Of a DNA stretch of 64,000 nucleotides, positions 23,237 through 27,922 are shown piece after piece. The position numbers and the translations under genes are program-made. The notes beneath the pieces are model-generated. The model was not told where the DNA came from. It saw only the letters and a program-made list of their open reading frames with translations, and did no database searches. Each line of letters starts with the position of its first letter. Within the stretch, counting starts at the first letter, position 1. Source of the stretch: a virus; IMG/VR virus record IMGVR_UViG_3300035703_000022, positions 62,001 to 126,000 of that record; one strand, written 5' to 3'.

Positions 23237-23321
23237 CGGAAAGGAGAGGATTCGAACCTCCGGATGCTTTCACATCGACTGTTTTCAAGACAGTTGCCTT
23301 AAACCACTCGGCCACCTTTCC
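23237..23321 (-). tRNA. tRNA-Ser(TGA)
   Basis: 85-nt class II tRNA; acceptor GGAAAGG/CCTTTCC, discriminator G, anticodon stem ACTGT/ACAGT with loop CTTGAAA, and a long variable arm. 3 nt from the next Ser tRNA. Confidence 0.93.
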
Positions 23322-23324
23322 ATA

Positions 23325-23413
23325 CGGAGAATGTTGGATTCGAACCAACGGAGAAGTGTAAACTCCTCAAGAACTTAGCAGGTTCCCGCCTTAAACCACT
23401 CGGCCAATTCTCC
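23325..23413 (-). tRNA. tRNA-Ser(GCT)
   Basis: 89-nt class II tRNA; acceptor GGAGAAT/ATTCTCC, discriminator G, loop CTGCTAA with GCT, long variable arm. It abuts the stop codon of the zinc-ribbon gene upstream, sharing one base. Confidence 0.92.
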
Positions 23414-23664
23414 TATCGGATTTCAAAATCCAGTTTACGAACTTTACGGGCTCGTCTGGACTCTTGGAAAGCAAGTTCAGATGGACTGAATAGACTATCT
23501 TTCTTATTTTCCTTTATTGAGTTTAACATAACAACTTGATTTAGGTCAACAGCAGTGATAGTGTCTCCCTTTACAAGTGTCATATTATCACATCCACAAC
23601 ATACTGATTTTGTTGGATGCGACTCCAACTCGGTGTTACACACCTTACATCTTACTTTTAACAT
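23413..23664 (-). CDS. zinc-ribbon-like protein, 83 aa
   Basis: Starts MLKVRCKVCNTELESHPTKS and continues with VCCGCDN. The two Cys pairs (CKVC and CCGC) make a treble-clef or ribbon-type zinc site. The rest is helical and basic (RRARKVRKLDFEIR), fitting a nucleic-acid-binding or adaptor protein. It follows the dps-like gene by 16 nt. Confidence 0.72.
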   Translation of the reverse strand: MLKVRCKVCNTELESHPTKSVCCGCDNMTLVKGDTITAVDLNQVVMLNSIKENKKDSLFSPSELAFQESRRARKVRKLDFEIR

Positions 23665-23680
23665 TGTTCAATACCGTAAA

Positions 23681-24202
23681 TTAATCTTCAGTTGTTTCTT
23701 CTATTTGAATTTCAGGTTCTTCTTGTTCTAGAGTTTCTTCAACTTCTTCTTTTGCGAGTCCTGGAGAGGATTCAAGATAAGATCTTAACATCCAAACAAA
23801 TTTTCCGTGAGACTCATTTAGATCATCTGCAAGATTTGAAGTTGCTCTGGACTTCTGAGCATCTGCTTCCTCAGCAACTTCAGTAAATAAATTACACAGA
23901 TCTTGATTTGATTTTAACAGATCTCTAGCCATTTTATGACAATCTGTTGTACTTTGTCCAGTTTTTACTTTGGAAACTTCTACAATTCTCTCTAAACTAT
24001 TAAGTGGTTTTACATTTAAAAATCTCATGTGTTCGGAGATACGATCAATCTCTTCAAACATGGTTTCATACTGATCACCAAAGAGAGTATGAAGTTGTGG
24101 AAAATCTTCCCCTACTACATTCCAATGATAAGCCCAAGTCTTATGAAATAAGACAAAGAGAGACGCTTGTGCATCACTTAGTAGTTTAAAAAGTTTTTCC
24201 AT
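23681..24202 (-). CDS. Dps/ferritin-like protein
   Basis: 173 residues. The N-terminal 140 match the four-helix Dps/bacterioferritin fold: FHKTWAYHWNVVGEDFPQLH (first ferroxidase His), then LFGDQYETMFEEIDRISEHM (the Asp/Glu ligands). The C-terminus is a long acidic tail (EEVEETLEQEEPEIQ) not seen in host Dps. Dps stores iron, quenches peroxide and can bind DNA. With the peroxiredoxin it would be a second oxidative-stress function, but some cyanophage relatives may be structural. Confidence 0.8.
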   Translation of the reverse strand: MEKLFKLLSDAQASLFVLFHKTWAYHWNVVGEDFPQLHTLFGDQYETMFEEIDRISEHMRFLNVKPLNSLERIVEVSKVKTGQSTTDCHKMARDLLKSNQDLCNLFTEVAEEADAQKSRATSNLADDLNESHGKFVWMLRSYLESSPGLAKEEVEETLEQEEPEIQIEETTED

Positions 24203-24233
24203 TATACCAAAATACTTTAGAAGTATTTATTAA

Positions 24234-24305
24234 TGGGAAATATCGGATTCGAACCAATGACTTACTGCTTGTAAGGCAGTCACTCTACCGCTGAGTTAAT
24301 CTCCC
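24234..24305 (-). tRNA. tRNA-Val(TAC)
   Basis: 72 nt; acceptor GGGAGAT/ATTTCCC with one G-U pair, discriminator A, anticodon stem ACTGC/GCAGT with loop CTTACAA. 3 nt below tRNA-Gly; last tRNA of the main array in reading direction. Confidence 0.93.
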
Positions 24306-24308
24306 GAG

Positions 24309-24379
24309 AGCGGGTAACCGGATTTGAACCGGTGAGAACAACTTGGAAGGATGTCATGTTACCGCTACATCATACCCGC
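24309..24379 (-). tRNA. tRNA-Gly(TCC)
   Basis: 71 nt; acceptor GCGGGTA/TACCCGC, discriminator T, loop CTTCCAA with TCC. The anticodon stem has one T-T mismatch (ACATC/GTTGT). Confidence 0.9.
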
Positions 24380-24389
24380 TTATATACCA

Positions 24390-24418
24390 ATCATAAACTA
24401 TTTAAGTTTGATTGGCAA
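24390..24418 (-). promoter_or_regulatory. sigma-70-like promoter inside the tRNA array, TTGCCA-17-TATGAT
   Basis: Minus strand: -35 TTGCCA (24413-24418), 17-bp spacer, -10 TATGAT (24390-24395). It lies between tRNA-Leu and tRNA-Gly and would serve Gly, Val and possibly the dps-like gene. Confidence 0.6.
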
Positions 24419-24419
24419 G

Positions 24420-24502
24420 TGCTCCAGAGAAGATTTGAACTTCCACGCTTTTTAAGGCGGCGGATTCTAAGTCCGCTGTGTCTACCGTTCCACCACTGAA
24501 GC
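24420..24502 (-). tRNA. tRNA-Leu(TAG)
   Basis: 83-nt class II tRNA; acceptor GCTTCAG/CTGGAGC, discriminator A, anticodon stem GCGGA/TCCGC with loop CTTAGAA and a long variable arm. Confidence 0.93.
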
Positions 24503-24513
24503 TAATGAGTAGT

Positions 24514-24621
24514 GAGTGCCCACCACTCGCGGAAGACACTCTCCGCAACTAACGGGGGTGATCAAATCCCCGACCTAAGAAAACTTAGGATTTAGTGAGT
24601 CGGATATGATGATCCCGACTC
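24514..24621 (-). ncRNA. candidate structured RNA: five consecutive hairpins
   Basis: Non-coding insert between tRNA-Asn and tRNA-Leu. Five nearly back-to-back perfect stems: 24514-24518/24524-24528, 24529-24533/24542-24546, 24553-24557/24568-24572, 24574-24579/24584-24589, and 24597-24603/24615-24621. No tRNA consensus T-loop is present, so it is not simply a decayed tRNA. It would be co-transcribed with the tRNAs. Role unknown. Confidence 0.5.
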
Positions 24622-24655
24622 GTATGAAAGACCCGAACATTTCCAGACCTTTCAA

Positions 24656-24728
24656 CTCCCCCACCTGGACTCGAACCAGGAACCCCAGAGTTAACAGCTC
24701 CGTGCTCTGCCAATTGAGCTATAAGGGA
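24656..24728 (-). tRNA. tRNA-Asn(GTT)
   Basis: 73 nt; acceptor TCCCTTA/TGGGGGA with two G-U pairs, discriminator G, anticodon loop CTGTTAA. Confidence 0.92.
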
Positions 24729-24734
24729 ATGTGG

Positions 24735-24806
24735 TGGCGGGGGGAGGAATTGAACCTCCTTCCTGAAGCTTATGAGACTTCTGTGCAACCGTTACACTTC
24801 CCCACG
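24735..24806 (-). tRNA. tRNA with CAT anticodon, copy 2 (possible initiator)
   Basis: 72 nt; loop CTCATAA on stem GAAGT/GCTTC. Positions 1 and 72 are C and C, an unpaired end as in bacterial initiator tRNA (C1-A72). It lacks the three G-C pairs of the initiator anticodon stem, so identity is unsettled. A CCA follows the discriminator, the only copy where this is seen. Confidence 0.85.
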
Positions 24807-24870
24807 ATGATGGATTAAGTGTGATACACCTCATAAGGATGTAACAGGGACTTAACCTCTATCAATGTAT

Positions 24871-24899
24871 ATAGTAACAAACTTTTGTAAGTTTGTCAA
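24871..24899 (-). promoter_or_regulatory. sigma-70-like promoter inside the tRNA array, TTGACA-17-TACTAT
   Basis: Minus strand: -35 TTGACA (24894-24899), 17-bp spacer, -10 TACTAT (24871-24876). The spacer carries an 8-bp inverted repeat (ACAAACTT/AAGTTTGT, about 24878-24897). It restarts transcription for the tRNAs below tRNA-Arg. Confidence 0.65.
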
Positions 24900-24900
24900 G

Positions 24901-24974
24901 CGTCCTCTGCAAGATTCGAACTTGCGACTTCTTGGTTCGTAGCCAAGCACTCTGGTCCACTGAGTTAAGAGGAC
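24901..24974 (-). tRNA. tRNA-Arg(ACG)
   Basis: 74 nt; acceptor GTCCTCT/AGAGGAC, discriminator G, anticodon stem CTTGG/CCAAG with loop CTACGAA. A34 is expected to become inosine. Confidence 0.93.
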
Positions 24975-24978
24975 AAGG

Positions 24979-25049
24979 CGAAGGATGAGGGACTTGAACC
25001 CCCACTAACGGTTTTGGAGACCGTCGTGCTACCATTACACCAATCCAAC
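24979..25049 (-). tRNA. tRNA-Trp(CCA)
   Basis: 71 nt; anticodon stem ACGGT/ACCGT with loop CTCCAAA. The acceptor GTTGGAT/ATCCTTC has two adjacent T-T mismatches at positions 2-71 and 3-70, so the stem is weak. Discriminator G, as in bacterial tRNA-Trp. Confidence 0.85.
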
Positions 25050-25053
25050 AAGG

Positions 25054-25126
25054 TGTCCGTGAGAGGATTCGAACCTCTAACACCTACCCCCTCAAGATAG
25101 TGCCTCTTCCATTGGGCTACACGGAC
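25054..25126 (-). tRNA. tRNA with GAG anticodon (nominal Leu), class I body
   Basis: 73 nt; acceptor GTCCGTG/CACGGAC, discriminator A, anticodon stem CTATC/GGTAG with loop TTGAGGG. The variable loop has only five bases (GTGTT), whereas all bacterial tRNA-Leu are class II with a long arm. Charging by host LeuRS is therefore doubtful. Confidence 0.8.
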
Positions 25127-25129
25127 TGG

Positions 25130-25200
25130 CTGAGAAACTAGGACTCGAACCTAGATAAACTCCTTCAAAGGGAGGTGTCCTACCATTAGACGATTTCTCA
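25130..25200 (-). tRNA. tRNA-Gln(TTG)
   Basis: 71 nt; acceptor TGAGAAA/TTTCTCA, discriminator G, loop CTTTGAA with TTG. One C-T mismatch at the top of the anticodon stem. Confidence 0.9.
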
Positions 25201-25205
25201 ATAGG

Positions 25206-25281
25206 AGTTCAGGGTGGGATTCGAACCCACGGTGATAGAAGTTTTGCAGACTTCTGCATTCGACCACTCTGCCACCTGAAC
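25206..25281 (-). tRNA. tRNA-Cys(GCA)
   Basis: 76 nt; acceptor GTTCAGG/CCTGAAC, anticodon stem GAAGT/ACTTC with loop CTGCAAA. The discriminator is T (U73), the known identity base of tRNA-Cys. Confidence 0.92.
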
Positions 25282-25285
25282 TAAG

Positions 25286-25357
25286 AGCCCTCAGTCGGAT
25301 TTGAACCAACGACCTACTCATTACTAGTGAGTTGCTCTACCTCTGAGCTATAAGGGC
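25286..25357 (-). tRNA. tRNA-Thr(AGT)
   Basis: 72 nt; acceptor GCCCTTA/TGAGGGC, anticodon stem ACTCA/TGAGT with loop CTAGTAA. An A34 anticodon for Thr is unusual in bacteria, where A34 is normally limited to Arg(ACG). Confidence 0.9.
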
Positions 25358-25359
25358 GG

Positions 25360-25430
25360 GGTGTCGTGAGGGAATCGAACCCTCATATAGAGAACCACAA
25401 TCTCCTGTCTTACCATTAGACTAACGACAC
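25360..25430 (-). tRNA. tRNA-His(GTG)
   Basis: 71 nt; acceptor GTGTCGT/ACGACAC, discriminator C as in bacterial tRNA-His, loop TTGTGGT. The base before position 1 is T, so the extra G(-1) is not encoded and would have to come from elsewhere. Confidence 0.9.
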
Positions 25431-25431
25431 A

Positions 25432-25503
25432 AGGCAGTGGGTAGAATTGAACTACCGACATAGAGGGTATGAATCTCTTGTTCTACCACTGAACTACACT
25501 GCC
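25432..25503 (-). tRNA. tRNA with CAT anticodon, copy 3
   Basis: 72 nt; acceptor GGCAGTG/CACTGCC, discriminator T, loop TTCATAC on a stem with one mismatch. Probably elongator Met or Ile2; not decidable by eye. 1 nt from tRNA-His. Confidence 0.85.
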
Positions 25504-25507
25504 AAAG

Positions 25508-25579
25508 TGGAACCGACAAGATTTGAACTTGTGACCGCTCGGTTATCAGCCGAGTGCTCTACCGCTGAGCTACGATTCC
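25508..25579 (-). tRNA. tRNA-Ile(GAT)
   Basis: 72 nt; acceptor GGAATCG/CGGTTCC with a G-U pair, discriminator A, anticodon stem CTCGG/CCGAG with loop CTGATAA. Confidence 0.93.
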
Positions 25580-25583
25580 AGAG

Positions 25584-25657
25584 AGGGAACAATCGGATTT
25601 GAACCGATAACACCATGATCTTCAATCATGTGCTCTACCAATTGGAGCTATGTTCCC
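25584..25657 (-). tRNA. tRNA-Phe(GAA)
   Basis: 74 nt; acceptor GGGAACA/TGTTCCC, anticodon stem CATGA/TCATG with loop TTGAAGA. Discriminator T rather than the usual A. Confidence 0.9.
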
Positions 25658-25660
25658 AAG

Positions 25661-25734
25661 TCCAGATGAAAGGATTTGAACCTCCGACAACTCCGCCCCA
25701 AACGGAGGGCTCTACCAAACTGAGCTACATCTGG
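25661..25734 (-). tRNA. tRNA-Pro(TGG), copy 2
   Basis: 74 nt; acceptor CCAGATG/CATCTGG, anticodon stem CTCCG/CGGAG with loop TTTGGGG, discriminator A. Same anticodon as the 22070-22143 gene, different body. Confidence 0.92.
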
Positions 25735-25738
25735 TTGG

Positions 25739-25810
25739 TATTCCTAACGGGATTCGAACCCGTGCTGCCACCTTGAAAGGGTGGTGACCTAACCGCTAGT
25801 CGATAGGAAC
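25739..25810 (-). tRNA. tRNA-Glu(TTC)
   Basis: 72 nt; acceptor GTTCCTA/TAGGAAT with a terminal G-U, discriminator A, anticodon stem CCACC/GGTGG with loop CTTTCAA. Confidence 0.92.
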
Positions 25811-26007
25811 TTGATGGGAGGGGTATCCCACACGAAGTCACTTATGGATTACGCTTCGTAGCCTTATGAATCCTGCCATCATCCGATGGTGGTTAGAAAT
25901 CCCTCCCCAATTCCAGTTCTTGCTACGTCATTCCTTACCTAACTGGCAACATTCAGGATGACGTGCTACAACCGCCAAGGAGGGACACTCCATCAGCAGC
26001 GTAGCAA
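25811..26007 (-). ncRNA. candidate structured RNA in the tRNA array, about 195 nt
   Basis: Non-coding block between tRNA-Asp and tRNA-Glu. Its ends pair (25812-25817 with 25990-25995). Inside are CCCTCC/GGAGGG (25901-25906 with 25979-25984), ACGTCAT/ATGACGT (25925-25931 with 25958-25964), ACGAAG/CTTCGT (25832-25837 with 25854-25859) and CCATCA/TGGTGG (25876-25881 with 25887-25892). CCAGTT (25913-25918) can pair with AACTGG in a hairpin loop (25941-25946), a pseudoknot. TTGCTACG (25920-25927) can instead pair with CGTAGCAA (26000-26007), an alternative fold. No match to tmRNA, RNase P RNA or a group I intron by eye. Confidence 0.6.
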
Positions 26008-26081
26008 CGACCCATACGGGATTCGAACCCGTGATCTCCACCGTGACAGGGTGGCGTGATAATCCTCTACACTAATGGGTC
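26008..26081 (-). tRNA. tRNA-Asp(GTC)
   Basis: 74 nt; acceptor GACCCAT/ATGGGTC, discriminator G as usual for Asp, anticodon stem CCACC/GGTGG with loop CTGTCAC. Confidence 0.93.
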
Positions 26082-26085
26082 AAGG

Positions 26086-26167
26086 TGGGAGGAACAGGAT
26101 TTGAACCTGTGAAGGCAGAGCCGTCTGATTTACAGTCAGATTCCTTTAACCACTCGGAAATCCTCCC
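26086..26167 (-). tRNA. tRNA-Tyr(GTA)
   Basis: 82-nt class II tRNA; acceptor GGGAGGA/TCCTCCC, discriminator A, anticodon stem TCTGA/TCAGA with loop CTGTAAA, long variable arm. Confidence 0.93.
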
Positions 26168-26171
26168 ACGA

Positions 26172-26243
26172 TGGGACATCTCGGATTCGAACCGAGGACT
26201 AACCGGTTAAAAGCCGGATACTCTACCGCTGAGTTAATGTCCC
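26172..26243 (-). tRNA. tRNA-Lys(TTT)
   Basis: 72 nt; acceptor GGGACAT/ATGTCCC, discriminator A, anticodon stem TCCGG/CCGGT with loop CTTTTAA. Confidence 0.93.
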
Positions 26244-26260
26244 AAAGAATTAAATTTTCA

Positions 26261-26333
26261 AGGTTCGGAGTGTGGTCTCTCTCGACCACTTGGCTAGAAT
26301 ACCACCGTTTGATCTCTGGAGGGAGGTTGGTGG
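26261..26333 (-). other. unexplained structured insert in the tRNA array
   Basis: No tRNA and no ORF. It contains a 6-bp hairpin GTGGTC/GACCAC (26272-26277 with 26284-26289) and a CCACC/GGTGG pair (26302-26306 with 26329-26333). The segment CTAGCCAAGTGGTCGAG looks like a tRNA D-arm, so it may be a decayed class II tRNA. Confidence 0.4.
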
Positions 26334-26358
26334 ACACTTAGAAAACTGTCACAGACAA

Positions 26359-26397
26359 CAAAAAAGGGGAGGAAACTTTTTGGTTTCTCTCCCCTTC
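26359..26397 (-). terminator. strong terminator within the tRNA region
   Basis: Two-part stem (26364-26370 with 26390-26396 and 26372-26376 with 26383-26387) followed on the minus strand by six Ts. It ends the transcript of the 32-aa gene and the Ser/Arg tRNAs above it. Confidence 0.85.
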
Positions 26398-26421
26398 TTT
26401 TGCTTTTATGAATTAAACATC

Positions 26422-26520
26422 TTACATATGTCTATCCATATCCGCAAACAGGGGAGTACCCTCAATATGCCAATAGCGGCAATCGAGAATAGTAAACTGT
26501 TTGGGCATTGGATAAGACAT
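26422..26520 (-). CDS. possible small protein, 32 aa
   Basis: Starts MSYPMPKQFTILDCRYWHIE and ends ADMDRHM. It lies about 25 nt below a -10/TATAAATA box and is followed by a strong terminator, so it is a self-contained transcription unit. No family recognised. Confidence 0.5.
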   Translation of the reverse strand: MSYPMPKQFTILDCRYWHIEGTPLFADMDRHM

Positions 26521-26541
26521 TGTTTTCGACCTAAGTGTTTT

Positions 26542-26572
26542 TATTTATAAGACTTTTTTGTTTAAAAGTCAA
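26542..26572 (-). promoter_or_regulatory. promoter, TTGACT-17-TATAAA, overlapping a perfect late box
   Basis: Minus strand: -35 TTGACT (26567-26572), 17-bp spacer, -10 TATAAA (26544-26549). The -10 is also part of TATAAATA (26542-26549), a full match to the T4 late box. The spacer holds an inverted repeat GACTTTT/AAAAGTC. Serves the 32-aa gene. Confidence 0.65.
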
Positions 26573-26645
26573 CAGGCACGGCTGGACTCGAACCAGCAAT
26601 CGGCAGCTTAGAAGGCTGATGCATTATCCATTATGCTACGTGCCC
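26573..26645 (-). tRNA. tRNA-Arg(TCT)
   Basis: 73 nt; acceptor GGGCACG/CGTGCCT with a terminal G-U, discriminator G, loop CTTCTAA with TCT. One mismatch at the top of the anticodon stem. Overlaps no gene; own promoter at 26654-26682. Confidence 0.9.
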
Positions 26646-26653
26646 ACAAGACA

Positions 26654-26682
26654 ATCATACCATTAAAAGGTCGGATTGTCAA
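26654..26682 (-). promoter_or_regulatory. sigma-70-like promoter before tRNA-Arg(TCT), TTGACA-17-TATGAT
   Basis: Minus strand: -35 TTGACA (26677-26682), 17-bp spacer, -10 TATGAT (26654-26659). It begins right at the 3' end of tRNA-Ser(GGA). Confidence 0.75.
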
Positions 26683-26769
26683 CGGAGAAAGAGGGATTCG
26701 AACCCTCGGTGAAGTTACCCCCACACAGACTTTCCAGGTCTGCTCCTTAAACCACTCGGACACCTCTCC
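26683..26769 (-). tRNA. tRNA-Ser(GGA)
   Basis: 87-nt class II tRNA; acceptor GGAGAGG/TTTCTCC with two G-U pairs, discriminator G, anticodon stem CAGAC/GTCTG with loop CTGGAAA, long variable arm. Third Ser tRNA; with TGA and GCT it covers all Ser boxes. Confidence 0.93.
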
Positions 26770-26777
26770 ATATTTAG

Positions 26778-26806
26778 ACTATAGAATGGGGGAGGAATAT
26801 TGTCAA
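26778..26806 (-). promoter_or_regulatory. sigma-70-like promoter at the head of the tRNA region, TTGACA-17-TATAGT
   Basis: Minus strand: -35 TTGACA (26801-26806), 17-bp spacer, -10 TATAGT (26778-26783). The expected start point is within a few bases of the tRNA-Ser(GGA) 5' end (26769), so the primary transcript is nearly leaderless. An inverted repeat (ATAGAAT/ATTCTAT) flanks it. Confidence 0.75.
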
Positions 26807-26829
26807 CCCCTCCCTCCTATTCTATTGTA

Positions 26830-27495
26830 TCAAACTTCTACCGTGATCAGTCGGTTAGCATATTCATGAGCATATGATGTACGGGCACCATGAATGCCCC
26901 AACCAATCCAACTATACGCATAGTTCATGTAACGGTCGATAGACTTACCAGGAGTTTTCATCCTATCTTCGATACGTTTCCATTGAACTTCAGTTGTTAG
27001 ATAACGAAGTTGCGTTGGAAGTGTTGATGGAGAACCACCAAACTTCTTAGCAAATTCACCCAATCCATAATAACGATCGGCAGATGTCCATTGGATCAGA
27101 CCATAACCACGTCCGCAGTGATGGTACTGAGTCCTACTACCACCTTCACAAATATTAGGCACGAACATAGATTCCTGCTTAATATTGCCCAGGATAGTAG
27201 CAAGGGCGTTTCTGTCTTTAATACCACGATCCTGGAAATAATCCAAGGTAGCATTCTCATATTCATTACACCCTTTACAAATAAGCCTTTTCTCTTTTGG
27301 CTTTGGTAGTGCAACCTCGCGGATTGCTGTCTTCTGATCATTAACAAGATCAAATTCCTTAATAACGGAAAAGGGCGCTTGTCCTGAAACAGGAGGTGGC
27401 GGCCCTTGCATCTTGTAATTCTGGAATGGCAGTGATGCCGTATTGGTTGTAACCATCGCTACAAGAGGAACGGCTACAGTAAAGAAGTTTAGCAT
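26830..27495 (-). CDS. phage tail-lysozyme-like protein, secreted or anchored
   Basis: 221 residues. A hydrophobic N-terminus (MLNFFTVAVPLVAMVTTNTA) acts as signal or anchor, then a Pro-rich linker. A C-terminal lysozyme-like domain (about residues 85-221) has DYFQDRGIKDRNALATILGN, IKQESMF (candidate catalytic Glu) and GYGLIQWTSADRY, as in the phage tail lysozyme family that cuts peptidoglycan. An in-frame start at 27549 would precede the hydrophobic segment and is less likely. Read from a consensus promoter at 27624-27652. Confidence 0.8.
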   Translation of the reverse strand: MLNFFTVAVPLVAMVTTNTASLPFQNYKMQGPPPPVSGQAPFSVIKEFDLVNDQKTAIREVALPKPKEKRLICKGCNEYENATLDYFQDRGIKDRNALATILGNIKQESMFVPNICEGGSRTQYHHCGRGYGLIQWTSADRYYGLGEFAKKFGGSPSTLPTQLRYLTTEVQWKRIEDRMKTPGKSIDRYMNYAYSWIGWGIHGARTSYAHEYANRLITVEV

Positions 27496-27601
27496 TAAAT
27501 TTAATTGAACTCTACATCCGTATAGAAAGGGGGTACACCCTTTTCTCAAAGGGCACTTTCCACGGCTCTAAATGTCACCTCAAAATCTCATTATAAGAAA
27601 A

Positions 27602-27615
27602 CCCACATAAGTGGG
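27602..27615. terminator. short hairpin with T runs on both strands
   Basis: CCCAC/GTGGG stem with an ATAA loop, flanked by As on one side and Ts on the other, so it could terminate either strand. On the minus strand it sits at the start point of the 27624-27652 promoter and may instead be a 5' stabilising hairpin. Confidence 0.5.
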
Positions 27616-27623
27616 CTTTTTTC

Positions 27624-27652
27624 ATTATAAGTTTTTATTTAGGTTTTGTCAA
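27624..27652 (-). promoter_or_regulatory. consensus sigma-70 promoter, TTGACA-17-TATAAT
   Basis: Minus strand: -35 TTGACA (27647-27652), 17-bp spacer, -10 TATAAT (27624-27629). Full consensus. It begins at the stop of the 46-aa gene and drives the tail-lysozyme-like gene. Confidence 0.8.
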
Positions 27653-27793
27653 TTATTCGGTCAACATGGCTTCACGAAACTCCTCATAAACCGCACAGGC
27701 ATTAAGATAATCACCCATCTCTGCGAGATAATGAAGGCGATCAATAATACTATCTTTGAGGTTTTCAGCTTGATCAATCATTTGATGTTCCAT
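27653..27793 (-). CDS. small helical protein, 46 aa
   Basis: Starts MEHQMIDQAENLKDSIIDRL; two short acidic helices ending EEFREAMLTE. It has its own promoter at 27834-27862 (TAGAAT -10). Of a type common among cyanophage small ORFs; function unknown. Confidence 0.65.
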   Translation of the reverse strand: MEHQMIDQAENLKDSIIDRLHYLAEMGDYLNACAVYEEFREAMLTE

Positions 27794-27833
27794 GAAAGTA
27801 ATCCTTCCTGTAGTGACGACCGAGTACTTTTTT

Positions 27834-27862
27834 ATTCTAGTATCTGGGTTTCAAAATGTCAA
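27834..27862 (-). promoter_or_regulatory. sigma-70-like promoter, TTGACA-17-TAGAAT
   Basis: Minus strand: -35 TTGACA (27857-27862), 17-bp spacer, -10 TAGAAT (27834-27839). It drives the 46-aa gene and is divergent from the plus-strand module. Confidence 0.7.
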
Positions 27863-27886
27863 GTGTTACATTTTAAAACCAACATT

Positions 27887-27894
27887 CATAAATA
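27887..27894 (+). promoter_or_regulatory. late-type promoter box of the plus-strand module
   Basis: CATAAATA (7 of 8 to TATAAATA) on the plus strand, 29 nt before the ATG at 27923. Confidence 0.55.
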
Positions 27895-27922
27895 ACTGTG
27901 GTCATTAAATACCAAAAGAACA

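Noticed and set aside
24585-25083. ORFs across the tRNA array on both strands
   Set aside because: They run through intact tRNA genes and have no start signals.
26261-26333. Complete additional tRNA
   Set aside because: Only a D-arm-like string is found; no anticodon arm plus T-arm could be placed.
21640-26830. CRISPR array suggested by regular spacing
   Set aside because: The regular units are tRNA genes with shared T-arm sequence, not identical repeats with unique spacers.
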